DNA of 64,000 bases from Neofusicoccum parvum (lineage: Eukaryota; Ascomycota; Dothideomycetes; Botryosphaeriales; Botryosphaeriaceae). Position 1 is the stretch's first letter. The number at the start of each line of letters is the position of its first letter. The notes beneath the pieces are model-generated. The model was not told where the DNA came from. It did not search any database and saw only the letters and a list, made by a program, of their open reading frames with translations. Both the position numbers and the translations under genes were made by a program. Shown here in pieces: positions 55,708-64,000 of the stretch. The stretch spans positions 2,046,001 to 2,110,000 of the forward strand of contig CP087215.1 in NCBI GenBank assembly GCA_020912385.1. The letters run 5' to 3'.

Positions 55708-55883
55708 AAGTTCTTGGAAAGTCATTTCATCATGAGAAGTGGGACAGTTTATTTACCCGCTCTCAGGAAGCTGTAACAAAGGGAAGCTTCTTAACGCGTA
55801 TCATAGGACTCTTCGAGGAGGGTGAGGGTTATGGCAGCGGCGACTATACCCTGGAAGCAGAATCTTGGATGGAGGAACTATGA

Positions 55884-56778
55884 ATAACGTACTCGTTTGA
55901 TGAGCTCAACACCTTCGGCACCGACAGGCCGGGCATAGACGATGCTTGCCGATGTAGATGAAACCATTCTGTGATGCCAACTGACTTTTAGGCAACAATC
56001 AGCAAACAACGGCGTGGAAGATTAAAATACATGTGGATGGAAGCAACAGAACTTGGCACGCAAATATCTTGAACAAAGACTGAATCGGAATGGAGGATCG
56101 CGGCTCAGTATGCGAGATGGACGCTGGCTCAAGAGAACCAGATATTCGGAAGCAAGCAGGCACCATTCTTGAAAAAAAGAAAATCTACACTTGGAAAACA
56201 GTCACTGCGGTGAGAGGGGGTGTTCTCACGGCATGTCGTATTAAGCTCGACTAATCAAGAACGTTACTATAAAACCTATCTAGCTAGGGGTATCTTGGAG
56301 GTATTTATGAGCCATTTCACTTGCCGTTTTTCTTTTTCCATTTTTCAGATAGTTGTTCCCGGGGGCGGATCGGCACGGAGCGGACGACGTAGGCGGTCGA
56401 TGCGTCTGTATGCGATACGAATTGCAATGGTTCCTTGAGAGCACTTGTGGTGAGCCTTTAGAATAGGAAGGTAGGTGCTACTTGTGCCAGTGCAGGTGAC
56501 TTGACATCCACCTTCTCGAAAGAAAAGATGGAGGTCAAACTGTGTCACGTGTGCTGTAGCCTTGCCGAAGCATTTCTACCCTGGCTCTCGTACCTCTTCA
56601 ACCAGCCTCTTCAACCTATCTCTTGACACCGTTGCTCGAGGTTCGTTCATCTGAAACACATCACTACTCTCACTCCTGTGAAGATCAAACAGACGAGAGA
56701 GGTAAGTCATGCTTTGGGGGTTGTCTACCTCACTCTGGAGGCTGGAAGAATATGCAGCTCACTTCGCCAGGCTCCACA
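55884..56778. other. Intergenic with a probable 5'-UTR intron (56702-56770)
   Basis: No coding region. A good donor AGAGAG/GTAAGTC at 56702 and acceptor CGCCAG at 56770 bracket a 69-nt intron just before the small gene that follows. Confidence 0.4.
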
Positions 56779-57009
56779 ATGGCACCTGGCAGCGGAAACA
56801 ATGACACCTACAGCAATCACAAACAATCCGAGCCTAAAGAAGAACCTGATCCAACCAAGATGTCGCGCGAGGACAAGAGGAAGTGGAGGGAGATGTGGAA
56901 GAGGCGTTTCGAGGGCATCAAGAACGAGCAGAAGAGAGAGATCCATCGGTACAAGATGGAGCACCCTCTTTCTCCAGATTCGCAACCTGGCACAAACAAC
57001 AGTCGATAA
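56779..57009 (+). CDS. Small charged hypothetical protein
   Basis: 76 aa beginning MAPGSGNNDTYSNHKQSEPK. It is rich in Lys, Glu and Arg with a predicted helix (SREDKRKWREMWKRRFEGIK) and no hydrophobic segment. The ATG lies 8 bases after a probable 5'-UTR intron acceptor, which argues for a transcribed gene. The frame is open further upstream through that intron, but the upstream part has no protein character. No family recognised; the basic helix could bind nucleic acid, a guess only. Confidence 0.4.
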   Translation: MAPGSGNNDTYSNHKQSEPKEEPDPTKMSREDKRKWREMWKRRFEGIKNEQKREIHRYKMEHPLSPDSQPGTNNSR

Positions 57010-58341
57010 TCAGCCAGCCAATGACAGGTACAACATGAGCGGGAGAACACGGAGCACGGACACGGAAAAATGCGAGGCGGCACTATGAGCACGCCTTCCT
57101 GGTTACAATAGGGATTGGTTCATACCGAATGATGGCTACGATGCATGTGGAAAATGGGCTGAGAGATCGGAAATTGATTACAAAAGCTTCCAGGCGAATA
57201 CAGTAAACACTTGGGAACGGAGGTGAAACTTTCCGCTTCCAAATCATGCGTGCTCAAGTGAAAGATCCCACGACCAAGGATGAATAGCCACCTCGAACGG
57301 CACCCGTGATACCAAAGTCAGCCAAGGACAACTGGAGAGAAATTCCCATGCGCAGTTGAGGGTTTCCGCCTTGGCGCGCCAACTTACGCAGACAAATGAT
57401 CTCGCCTCGTGTCTCAGAACATCATGATTGCACCATAAAAGTCCTTTCCTAGCACCACTGACAGCTCTGCAAAGCTTCTCAAAGACACATGCGATCTGCT
57501 CATGCATCCGGAAAACAACTCTAGCTATCTCGACTTTGGAAGTTTCATCAATACCGATGGTCCGTCCAGCAAGAACATAAGGGGCGAAGTTGCCAATCAA
57601 ACCTTTACTTCAGCACCTGGAGATTTCTAGCAACCACCAAGAGATATCCCAGGCGCAGTTTACACATGAAGAACCATGATCGCAGTGCATGCGAAATTTG
57701 GGCAGAAGACAAAGAACATGTGCGTGCATCGAGGGCTGTAAACGGGAGGCACAGCAATCCAGGAAGCTCCGGTTAGCTCATACACAGCTCCGCGGCGAGC
57801 GGAGGCCTAGTCTGGTTATCTGAAATCCCAGGCTGCGGAGCATGAAGGCGGAGGTGGCTGTGGCGGTCCAGATGGGCCATGCCGGATCAGCGACCGTTCC
57901 ACAAACTCTCCTGCAAGGCAGCATCGACAGCGCTCGAGAACAATGCAGGACCACACCCACGAAGATTGGGCCAAGCAGTTGCAGAAAGTTTGGACTGGGT
58001 CTTGGAACCTTTTCACATTGATTGACGAGCCATCACGTGTGTTAGCAATGACGTGTTCACAGACTGACTCAAGAGCCACCGCAGCCTTCGTTTAGACGCG
58101 TCGCGCTCCCACGCGTCTCCATCCCAATCCCAATCCCAAAATCCTCATTTCTGTCAGCCGTGTGCATTTCCGGGCCGGCTCTCCAGGCCCCCGTCATCAA
58201 TTGTTGATCCAGCGTCTGCCATTGGCCCAACTGACTTCCTTTCTCGTCTCCGCTTGCCCGTTTCGGTCTCCCCGCTTCCAAATTCTTTTTTTTTTCCCGT
58301 TGCGCCGGGATAACGGACCGCAAGGTTCCCAGACGTTGACC
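57010..58341. other. Intergenic, no supported gene
   Basis: A 118-codon frame on - (57244-57600) lacks an ATG at its head and any motif. Pyrimidine-rich leader just before the ATPase gene (a T9 run near 58290). Confidence 0.4.
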
Positions 58342-60063
58342 ATGAGGACGCCAGCGCTCCGCCGGTCGGCAAGATACGGTAACCGCCAGCACCGCCACCA
58401 CCACCACATCCCACCCGCTGAGTGACGACCCGCAGGCTACCTGCGCTACCCGCGCCACATCCCGCGGTACCGCCTCTTCCCGGGCCACCCCTTCTGGCGG
58501 CCCGACCTCGAGGACGCCGCGCCGGGCGGCAAGCGCAGCGGCAACAACGGCGGCGACGGCGACGGCGACTGGCGCTCCAAGCTGCTCGAAAGCGCGGTCA
58601 CGACGCTCGCGTCGGTGGCGATCCTCGGCGGCGTGGGCTTCGCGTACCAGCACTACTACAAGCGCTCGGTGCTCAGCAAGATCGAGCGGGCGTTCGAGTC
58701 GGGCTTCTCGTCGCTGGAGATGGCGGCGCTGGCGCGGCACGCGGAGCGCGGAGGAGGCGGCGGCGGCGAGGCCTGGTGGATCGCACGCGACGAGCAGCGC
58801 ATCATCGACGATATCTTGGCTGGCGCTGCCACCGGCCACTACTACCTCATCACCGGCGAGAAGGGCACCGGCAAGACGAGCATGCTGCTGGAGGGCATGC
58901 GCAAGGCGGATGGCGATGGCGTTGCGCTGCTCGAGGCGCATGGTGATCCCGAGATTTTCCGTGTGAGGTTGGGGAAGGCGCTGGATTTTGAGTTTCATGA
59001 GGATTATATTGGGAGCTTGTTCAGCTTTAAGGGGCCGAGGGATACGACGGCGCTGTTGGATATTGAGAGGGCGTTTAACAAGCTGGAGAAGGTGGCGCTG
59101 GGGAGGCATCAGAGGGCGAAGAGGCCGCTGGTGTTGGTGATTAACGGGATTCATTTGCTGCGCGATGATGAGGATGGGAGGGATTTGTTGGAGCTGATTC
59201 AGCAGAGGGCGGAGTTGTGGAGTGCGAGTGGGCTGATTACGCTGGTGCTGTCGAGCGATGACTATTGGATCTCGGAGCGGTTGATCCAGCAGGCGACGCG
59301 CATGCAGGTGCTCAATGTTCCGGATGTACCAAGGGATGTGGCCGTCAACGCGCTCAAGAACTTCAGGTTCCGCTTCAAGGATGAGGAGGTGCCGGTATCG
59401 ATTTTGGAGCAGGTGTACGACAAGGTGGGCGGGAGGCTACGGTTCTTGAATCAGGTGGCCCGGGCCGATAGCCTACTGGACGCGTGCGAGGCGATTTGCA
59501 TGAAGGAGAAGATTTGGCTGCTGAACCAGTGCTGGATCTTGGGCGAGGAGATGGATGACGATGTCATGGATCAGCAGAAGTTCTGCGTGAGAACATCACC
59601 CTTCACCTCAGATGTTGACGAGATTCTGACTAGTTTTTAGGCCGCTGCCATGGTGCTCGCATCCGCTCTGGTGGAAAAAGAAGACCGCGAAGGCAACACT
59701 GACGCAACCAAGCTGCCTCAACTCGAGGTGCACGAAGCCCGCCAGGTCATGACGCGTGCCGACTTTTTGCAGCAGCTAGACCACATCAACATTGTTGCCA
59801 TTGACTCCAATGCAATGGTGCGGGCGGACTCAGTGCCTATGCAGAATGCCTTCCGCGAGGTTTGCAGAAAACCCGGCTTCAAGGAGCATCTGGAAGCTAC
59901 GATAGACCGCATCAGCGCCATCGAGAGCTTGGGGAGGACGCGAGAATTGGTGCTGAAGGATCTGGTGGGCGATGGGGAATACCAACTGGCTGTGAGGAAC
60001 GGGAAAGGATACGAGACTGAGACAATCTCGATGAAGGTTAAGCCTGCGCCGCAAGAGTCATAA
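58342..60063 (+). CDS. P-loop ATPase (AAA/Orc1-like fold), probable mitochondrial membrane protein
   Basis: Exons 58342-58378, 58436-59586 and 59641-60063 give 536 aa. A basic N-terminus (MRTPALRRSARYGYLRYPRH) suggests mitochondrial import. A weakly hydrophobic stretch (LASVAILGGVGFAYQHYY) near residue 90 may anchor it. Then comes a nucleotide-binding domain with Walker A GEKGTGKTS in YLITGEKGTGKTSMLLEG, a Walker B-like strand RPLVLVINGIHLLRDDED, and ISERLIQQATRMQVLNVPDV, as in AAA_16/ATPase_2-type proteins. The C-terminal 140 aa is helical and charged. Fungal homologues are mostly annotated only as AAA ATPases, so the biological role is open. Exon 1 codes just 12 residues; the frame logic G/GC-TAC supports it. 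The last intron contains a stop in frame, so it must be spliced. Confidence 0.87.
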
Positions 60064-60498
60064 GGTGGAAAGGCGTCAAGGAGATCCCGAAACAGCTGTG
60101 GGCTAATGGGCAAAATAGATTTGGCGTTCGCGGAGAATATGAGCCCTTGTGGTATTCTGACATTCTGACAAGGCACCTGACCTGGGCTAAAAAGGCGACG
60201 GATGTTTTGAGTGGAGCTGCAGCTTTCACCTTGGATGGCTGGGGTAAGAGATTCCCGCTTCCATGTTCACTGGATCATGCTGGGCCAGCCTCTTCCGGTA
60301 CGTAGGATGCTGTGCTGAGGATCAGCGTCAGCCCGACTGCGGTTGCGCGAAGCTGCGAGCTTGTAGGATGCCCGAAGAAGAAAGCCGGCTTCAGGTCAGC
60401 CCTGCCAACATCCATCGGCCTACCAAAGCTGTCTGTTCCTAAGACTGGTGCATCACCCATTTCAAGCCGGTGCCCTTGGTGACTGGCAATCCATGCGA
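60064..60498. other. Intergenic, no gene seen
   Basis: 3' flank of the ATPase gene. Towards the end the + frame begins to show coding character (see next entry). Confidence 0.4.
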
Positions 60499-61140
60499 GA
60501 AGTATCAATTCGCACCCTGAACATTGCTTTCTGATACCCTCGGACGTCCGTAGTCACCACCGGGAACCTGTGCGACGCCTGCCATGTCTGTCTTCGAGGA
60601 CGCATCAAGCCACCAGACCACCTCAACCCAGTGCGACAAGCCTTGGCAGCGCAGTCGCGACGACAAACCGGCATCACAGCCCCGCGCTGTCTGGTGGAGC
60701 TGGCGAAGATGATGCAGGCGGTCGACCAGGTGCGGCAGGCGCTCTGACAGCGGGAGATGGTGGACGTCGTCGACAGCATCTGCGACAACCGCCCGCTGCT
60801 CGTATGCGAGGCTCGAATGTGGCCACTGCGCGTCGCGTTGTCGGCGGAAGGACTTTCGGCAGAGCAGAAGACGGCGGCTGCTGGGTGGCTGTGGCTCATC
60901 GGCCAAGAACTGGGGTTGTTGCACAGCAGCTGCACGAGGAACAGCGGCAGAGGCGCAATCCTTCCGAACGCATCCTCGCTCTTAACGGGCCCAAAGCCAC
61001 GGCGTCGTCTCACCAGCGTCCAGGGAGGCAGCGAGCGTTCCGTTCAGAGGGTTACAAGGCGTTCCTTCGACTCTATGCCATCATTCTGGAAAAGCGGGAG
61101 CTGGATCGAAGGATCGCAGACGCGGGCGGCCTGAGCCAGC
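60499..61140 (+). pseudogene. Decayed protein-coding gene of unknown family
   Basis: One + frame reads CDACHVCLRGRIKPPDHLNP and then CLVELAKMMQAVDQVRQAL, has a TGA at 60745-60747, and goes on VDVVDSICDNRPLLVCEARM, WPLRVALSAEGLSAEQKTAA, WLWLIGQELG with strong GC3 bias. At about 60915 the sense moves to the next frame (VVAQQLHEEQRQRRNPSERI ... YKAFLRLYAIILEKRELDRR) and runs to about 61140. There is also a TGA at 60532. A single-base loss plus stop codons explain this better than splicing, because no 40-nt intron fits around the TGA. The Cys-x2-Cys-x2-Cys spacing at its head is suggestive, but I do not recognise the family. Confidence 0.45.
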
Positions 61141-61867
61141 GAGCGGGTGCTGGAGGCCTGTGTCCCCTATTCCTGCGCCGCACAGCTGGCTGGTCCACCT
61201 CGATGGACAGCAGCCTCCCTGCACCTGCAACCCGCAGGCTCGGCGGACATTGTGCCGGCCGTCTCAACCGCTGGCGAAACCGCCTTCGAACGCGCAGTTA
61301 TGAGAGAGTTCGGCGGCATGAACAGCGCCGCCACAGACGGCAGGGAAAAGGCACCCCGGCCGGCTGCTGCCAGGCTTCCCACCACCCTGGTCGTCGACAC
61401 TCGTCGACACTCGCGCGGCTAATTGGTCGGGCCGGGGTCTGCTGGAACCCTGGAGGAGGAGTGCAGGGCGGTCGCGACGGGCGTCGGCAGGCCGCCCCCA
61501 AAGAGACGGTGAGCCCGACGGGCTGACTCGGCGCACGACGATCAGCGACACTGACTATCAGCCGATGCACGGAGCACCGCCTGGGGATCACCGACCACGC
61601 CCTGCCACACCTGCCTGGCTAATGTCGCCTCGCCGCACCACGCGTCTTGTGCAAGCTCGCAGCGCCCTGATAACGCCCTGGCCGCGTTGTGCAGCAGTGC
61701 CGTGTGCAGCGTGCCTGATGGCAGCGGGGGTCTCCATAAAACGCAGTGCCGGCCAGGACCCCACCATCACCCCTCCGCAGCTTGTTTAAGGTGGAAGGCC
61801 CCCCGCTCGAGCTGTAACTTGGAGCTCCAATTGATAGTATCTTGCCATCTGCCGAGCTGTCGCGACC
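61141..61867. other. Intergenic, GC-rich, no supported gene
   Basis: Overlapping open frames in all phases without motif sense; could include further debris of the decayed gene. Confidence 0.4.
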
Positions 61868-63468
61868 ATGGGAAAGAAGGAGGTTTTCCGCATCCACTCC
61901 AAGGGCTACGAGAACGACCCGGAGACGGAGGCGTTCGAGCTCAGCGAGATTGACCATGCGCTGCCCAAGATCTACAGCTTGTTGACTGTGAGCTCCGAAG
62001 CTCCCCATAGCTCGCCCTGACAGCTGACAGCCAAGCAGTTGACCTACGAGCTCGACGCCGCGGCAGACAAGCAGAAGATTGCCCAGAACCTGCGCGAGGG
62101 CCTCGAGATCACCCTCAGCCAGTACCGCTCCCTCGCCGGCGAGCTGGAAACCGACCCCGTCAACGGCAAGGTCTGGATCAAGCGGAAGAAGGACAGCACC
62201 GTCGAGTACATCGTCAACGACATCTCCGACAATGACAGCTTCCCCTCCTTCGACGCCCTCGACAAGGAGGACTTCCCCGCCGGCAAGATGGACGGAGACC
62301 TGCTGCTCCCCATCGCCGTCACCCAGAAGCAGCCCTTGACCCCGCTCGGCGAGGACAAGGACGACGAGACTCCCATCCTGGTGGCCCAGATCAACTACAT
62401 CCGCGGCGGCATCATCGTCGCCGCCGCCGTCCACCACTGCTGCTCTGACGGTATGCTCCATGCCACCTCTCCACCACCAGCCTCAAAACTCTAACACATC
62501 CCAGGCCCCGGCACCGACGGCTTCTTCTCCCAATGGGCGGCCAACACCAAGGCCGTCGCAACCTCCTCGCCGCTCCCCTCCTTCGACGCCAGCTGCCTCG
62601 ACCGCACCCCCCTCATCTCCTCAGCCAAGCCCACGCCCGAATGGATGGAGGCGACGCAGCGCAAGATCCGCTCCCTCGACCACGTCAAGGAGCCAGCGCT
62701 CCCGCCCGCGGACTTCAAGATGCCGCCGCTGTCGCAGACCATGTTCCACTTCTCTTCGAGCGGGCTCGCCGCGCTCAAAGACGCGACCAAGCAGCCGGAC
62801 GAGGGTAGCTGGGTCAGCACCTACGACTCGATCATGGCGGTGCTCTGGCGGTCGATGACGCGCAGCCGGCTCGCCCTGTTCAAGCCCGACCCGCAGTCCG
62901 ACAGCCATCTGCTGCACGCCGTACGTCCCCCCTCCCCCCCTCCTCCCCACCGCCCCGCTAACCCGCCCAGGTCGGCATCCGCAAATCCGTCTCGCCGCCG
63001 CTGCCGCCGCACTACCTGGGCAACGCGCTGCTCCTCCCCAAACCCGGCGTCGCGATCGCCACGCTCACGGCCCCCGACACGCTCGCCGCCACGGCCGCCG
63101 TCGTCCGCCGCTCCATCTCGGACTACACCGACCCGCAGATGGTGCGGGACACGTGCGACTGGATCGCCGGCACGGAGAATAAGGCTTGGATCGCCATCCG
63201 CGTCAACGGCTTCCTGGGCATGGACGTCTGCGGCACCAGCTGGGGCACCATGACCGCGTACGCGACGGGCGACTTCGGCTTCGGCTTGCCGCGCGCGTTG
63301 AGGCGGCCCAAGCCGACGGTTGATGGGTATATCTTTATGTATCCGAAGCGGCCGAAGGAGGATCCGGAGGAGGGGATTGAGGTGTGTGTGTGTTTGGAGA
63401 GCAGTTGTATGGAGAGGCTGCTGCGGGATGAGGAGTTGGCGCGGTTTGCGAAGCCGAGGGGGTTGTGA
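61868..63468 (+). CDS. BAHD/trichothecene 3-O-acetyltransferase-like acyltransferase
   Basis: Exons 61868-61987, 62039-62450, 62505-62920 and 62971-63468 give 481 aa. The catalytic HxxxD motif is HCCSD, rebuilt across intron 2 as HHCCSDGPGTDGFF, and the structural DFGWG motif appears as DFGFG in ATGDFGFGLPRA. Both are needed in acyl-CoA-dependent O-acyltransferases of this family, which includes fungal trichothecene acetyltransferases. The start MGKKEVFRIHSKGYENDPET is normal for fungal members. Substrate cannot be deduced: no trichothecene or other pathway gene is adjacent, so detoxification or modification of some alcohol is as likely as biosynthesis. Exon 4 carries the acceptor-side region NALLLPKPGV and GTSWGTMTAY. 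All joins keep frame. Confidence 0.91.
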
Positions 63469-63888
63469 GCGGGGTGGTGGAGGTGGATTCCCGGGAGGGT
63501 GGAAGCGGACTTGTGTAGATAGCGCTGAATGGAAGAACATGTTTCTGTATGTTGGAGAGCTCGTTGCGTGTTAATTGCGAAGACTTCGTTTCCAGCGTCA
63601 GAGTGGATGTTACGTGAGCTTGCCGAGATAATCGTCGGAGCAGTCGCCGGGTAGGTCTACAGTCGCGCTCTCGAAGGCTAGACCGCAACACCAACACTTC
63701 TCACGTGGAAGATGCAGATTTCCATATAGTGAAGGAGTGTGTTTTAAACATTAACTATCTGTCAAATCTACGCATCTGGTATCTCGATCATCTTCATCCA
63801 CATAACTTTTTCACCAGCGCCTCCACGGCCGCAGCCTACCAGAGGATCAACGACACGGACCGCGGAGGCATCGCTTGCCACTCCACAC
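63469..63888. other. Intergenic between convergent genes
   Basis: 3' flanks of the acyltransferase and of the gene entering from the right edge. No gene seen. Confidence 0.4.
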
Positions 63889-64000
63889 TCAAGCCTTGCT
63901 GCCCTTGGACCCCGGGCGCTCCTCGATCGACTGGGTCCTCTCGGAGTCGCCCAGATCGGCATGCAGCGCGTCCTCAAACTTGACCTGGACATCGTCGCCG
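63889..64000 (-). CDS. C-terminal end of a gene running off the window
   Basis: The minus strand is open from the right edge to a TGA at 63889-63891 and codes a hydrophilic acidic tail: DDVQVKFEDALHADLGDSER, ending RPGSKGSKA. The mixed-charge, Ser/Gly-ending composition is typical of a cytosolic protein tail. Product cannot be named from 36 residues. Confidence 0.4.
   Translation of the reverse strand, partial: GDDVQVKFEDALHADLGDSERTQSIEERPGSKGSKA

Noticed and set aside
57244..57600. 118-codon frame on -
   Set aside because: Begins with TTG rather than ATG, has no motif and no supporting splice signals.
60505..60924. 139-codon frame on - over the decayed gene
   Set aside because: The + strand shows the coherent residue pattern and GC3 bias; the - frame is its shadow.
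1..64000. Biosynthetic cluster, CRISPR array, rRNA or intact transposon
   Set aside because: Looked for PKS, NRPS or terpene backbone motifs, spaced direct repeats, rRNA stretches and transposase or reverse-transcriptase motifs; none seen.

Overview
The window reads as nuclear DNA of a filamentous ascomycete (Pezizomycotina, probably Dothideomycetes). Genes are interrupted by many short GT-AG introns of about 45-75 nt with CTAAC/CTGAC-like branch sites, coding exons have GC-rich third positions, and the gene set (CFEM protein, Zn2Cys6 regulator, DUF4246, DUF3176, BBE oxidase, CBM18 wall protein) is typical of that group. Species cannot be fixed from the sequence. All exon joins below were made by eye and by reading-frame continuity; every reported multi-exon CDS sums to a whole number of codons.

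Layout. 0-7 kb is a housekeeping block: SRP receptor beta (+), Rab GDI (-), mitochondrial ribosomal protein uL29m/MRPL4 (-) and CCR4-NOT subunit NOT2 (+). At 8.3-10.6 kb is a Zn2Cys6 regulator (-), followed upstream by about 6.1 kb with no gene I can support. At 16.7-20.4 kb is a saccharolysin/thimet-type oligopeptidase (-) whose last exon is split off by a 1446-nt intron, then an intron-containing tRNA-Glu(CUC) (-) at 21.2 kb. A DHA1 MFS transporter (+) follows at 22.1-23.8 kb. At 25-29.6 kb three cell-surface/wall genes sit side by side: an ECM33-like L-domain protein with a transmembrane segment (-), a cysteine-rich single-pass membrane protein (+) and a GPI-type protein with two CBM18 chitin-binding domains (-). 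30.7-32.5 kb holds a DUF4246 protein (-), and 33.3-34.0 kb the wreck of a DUF3176 membrane-protein gene.

34.5-45.4 kb carries an M28 leucine aminopeptidase, a CFEM protein, a membrane-type RBR ubiquitin ligase, a DHCR24-like FAD reductase and a secreted BBE-type FAD oxidase, all on +. 48.9-50.2 kb is a three-repeat Myb protein (+). 51.7-54.5 kb has an alpha/beta hydrolase and a UPF0658 Golgi-type membrane protein (both -). 55.3-57 kb has two weak hypothetical genes. 58.3-60.1 kb is a P-loop ATPase with a mitochondrial-type N-terminus (+), 61.9-63.5 kb a BAHD/trichothecene-acetyltransferase-like enzyme (+), and the last 112 bases are the C-terminal end of a gene running off the right edge on -.

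I see no biosynthetic gene cluster with a backbone enzyme, no intact transposon, no rRNA and no CRISPR. The most unusual items are the surface-protein trio with similar acidic cytosolic tails, the very long oligopeptidase intron, the hydrophobic segment splitting the IBR of the RBR ligase, several decayed genes (33.3, 51.0 and 60.5 kb), and identical CGGATA-containing 10-mers upstream of the MFS transporter and of the alpha/beta hydrolase.
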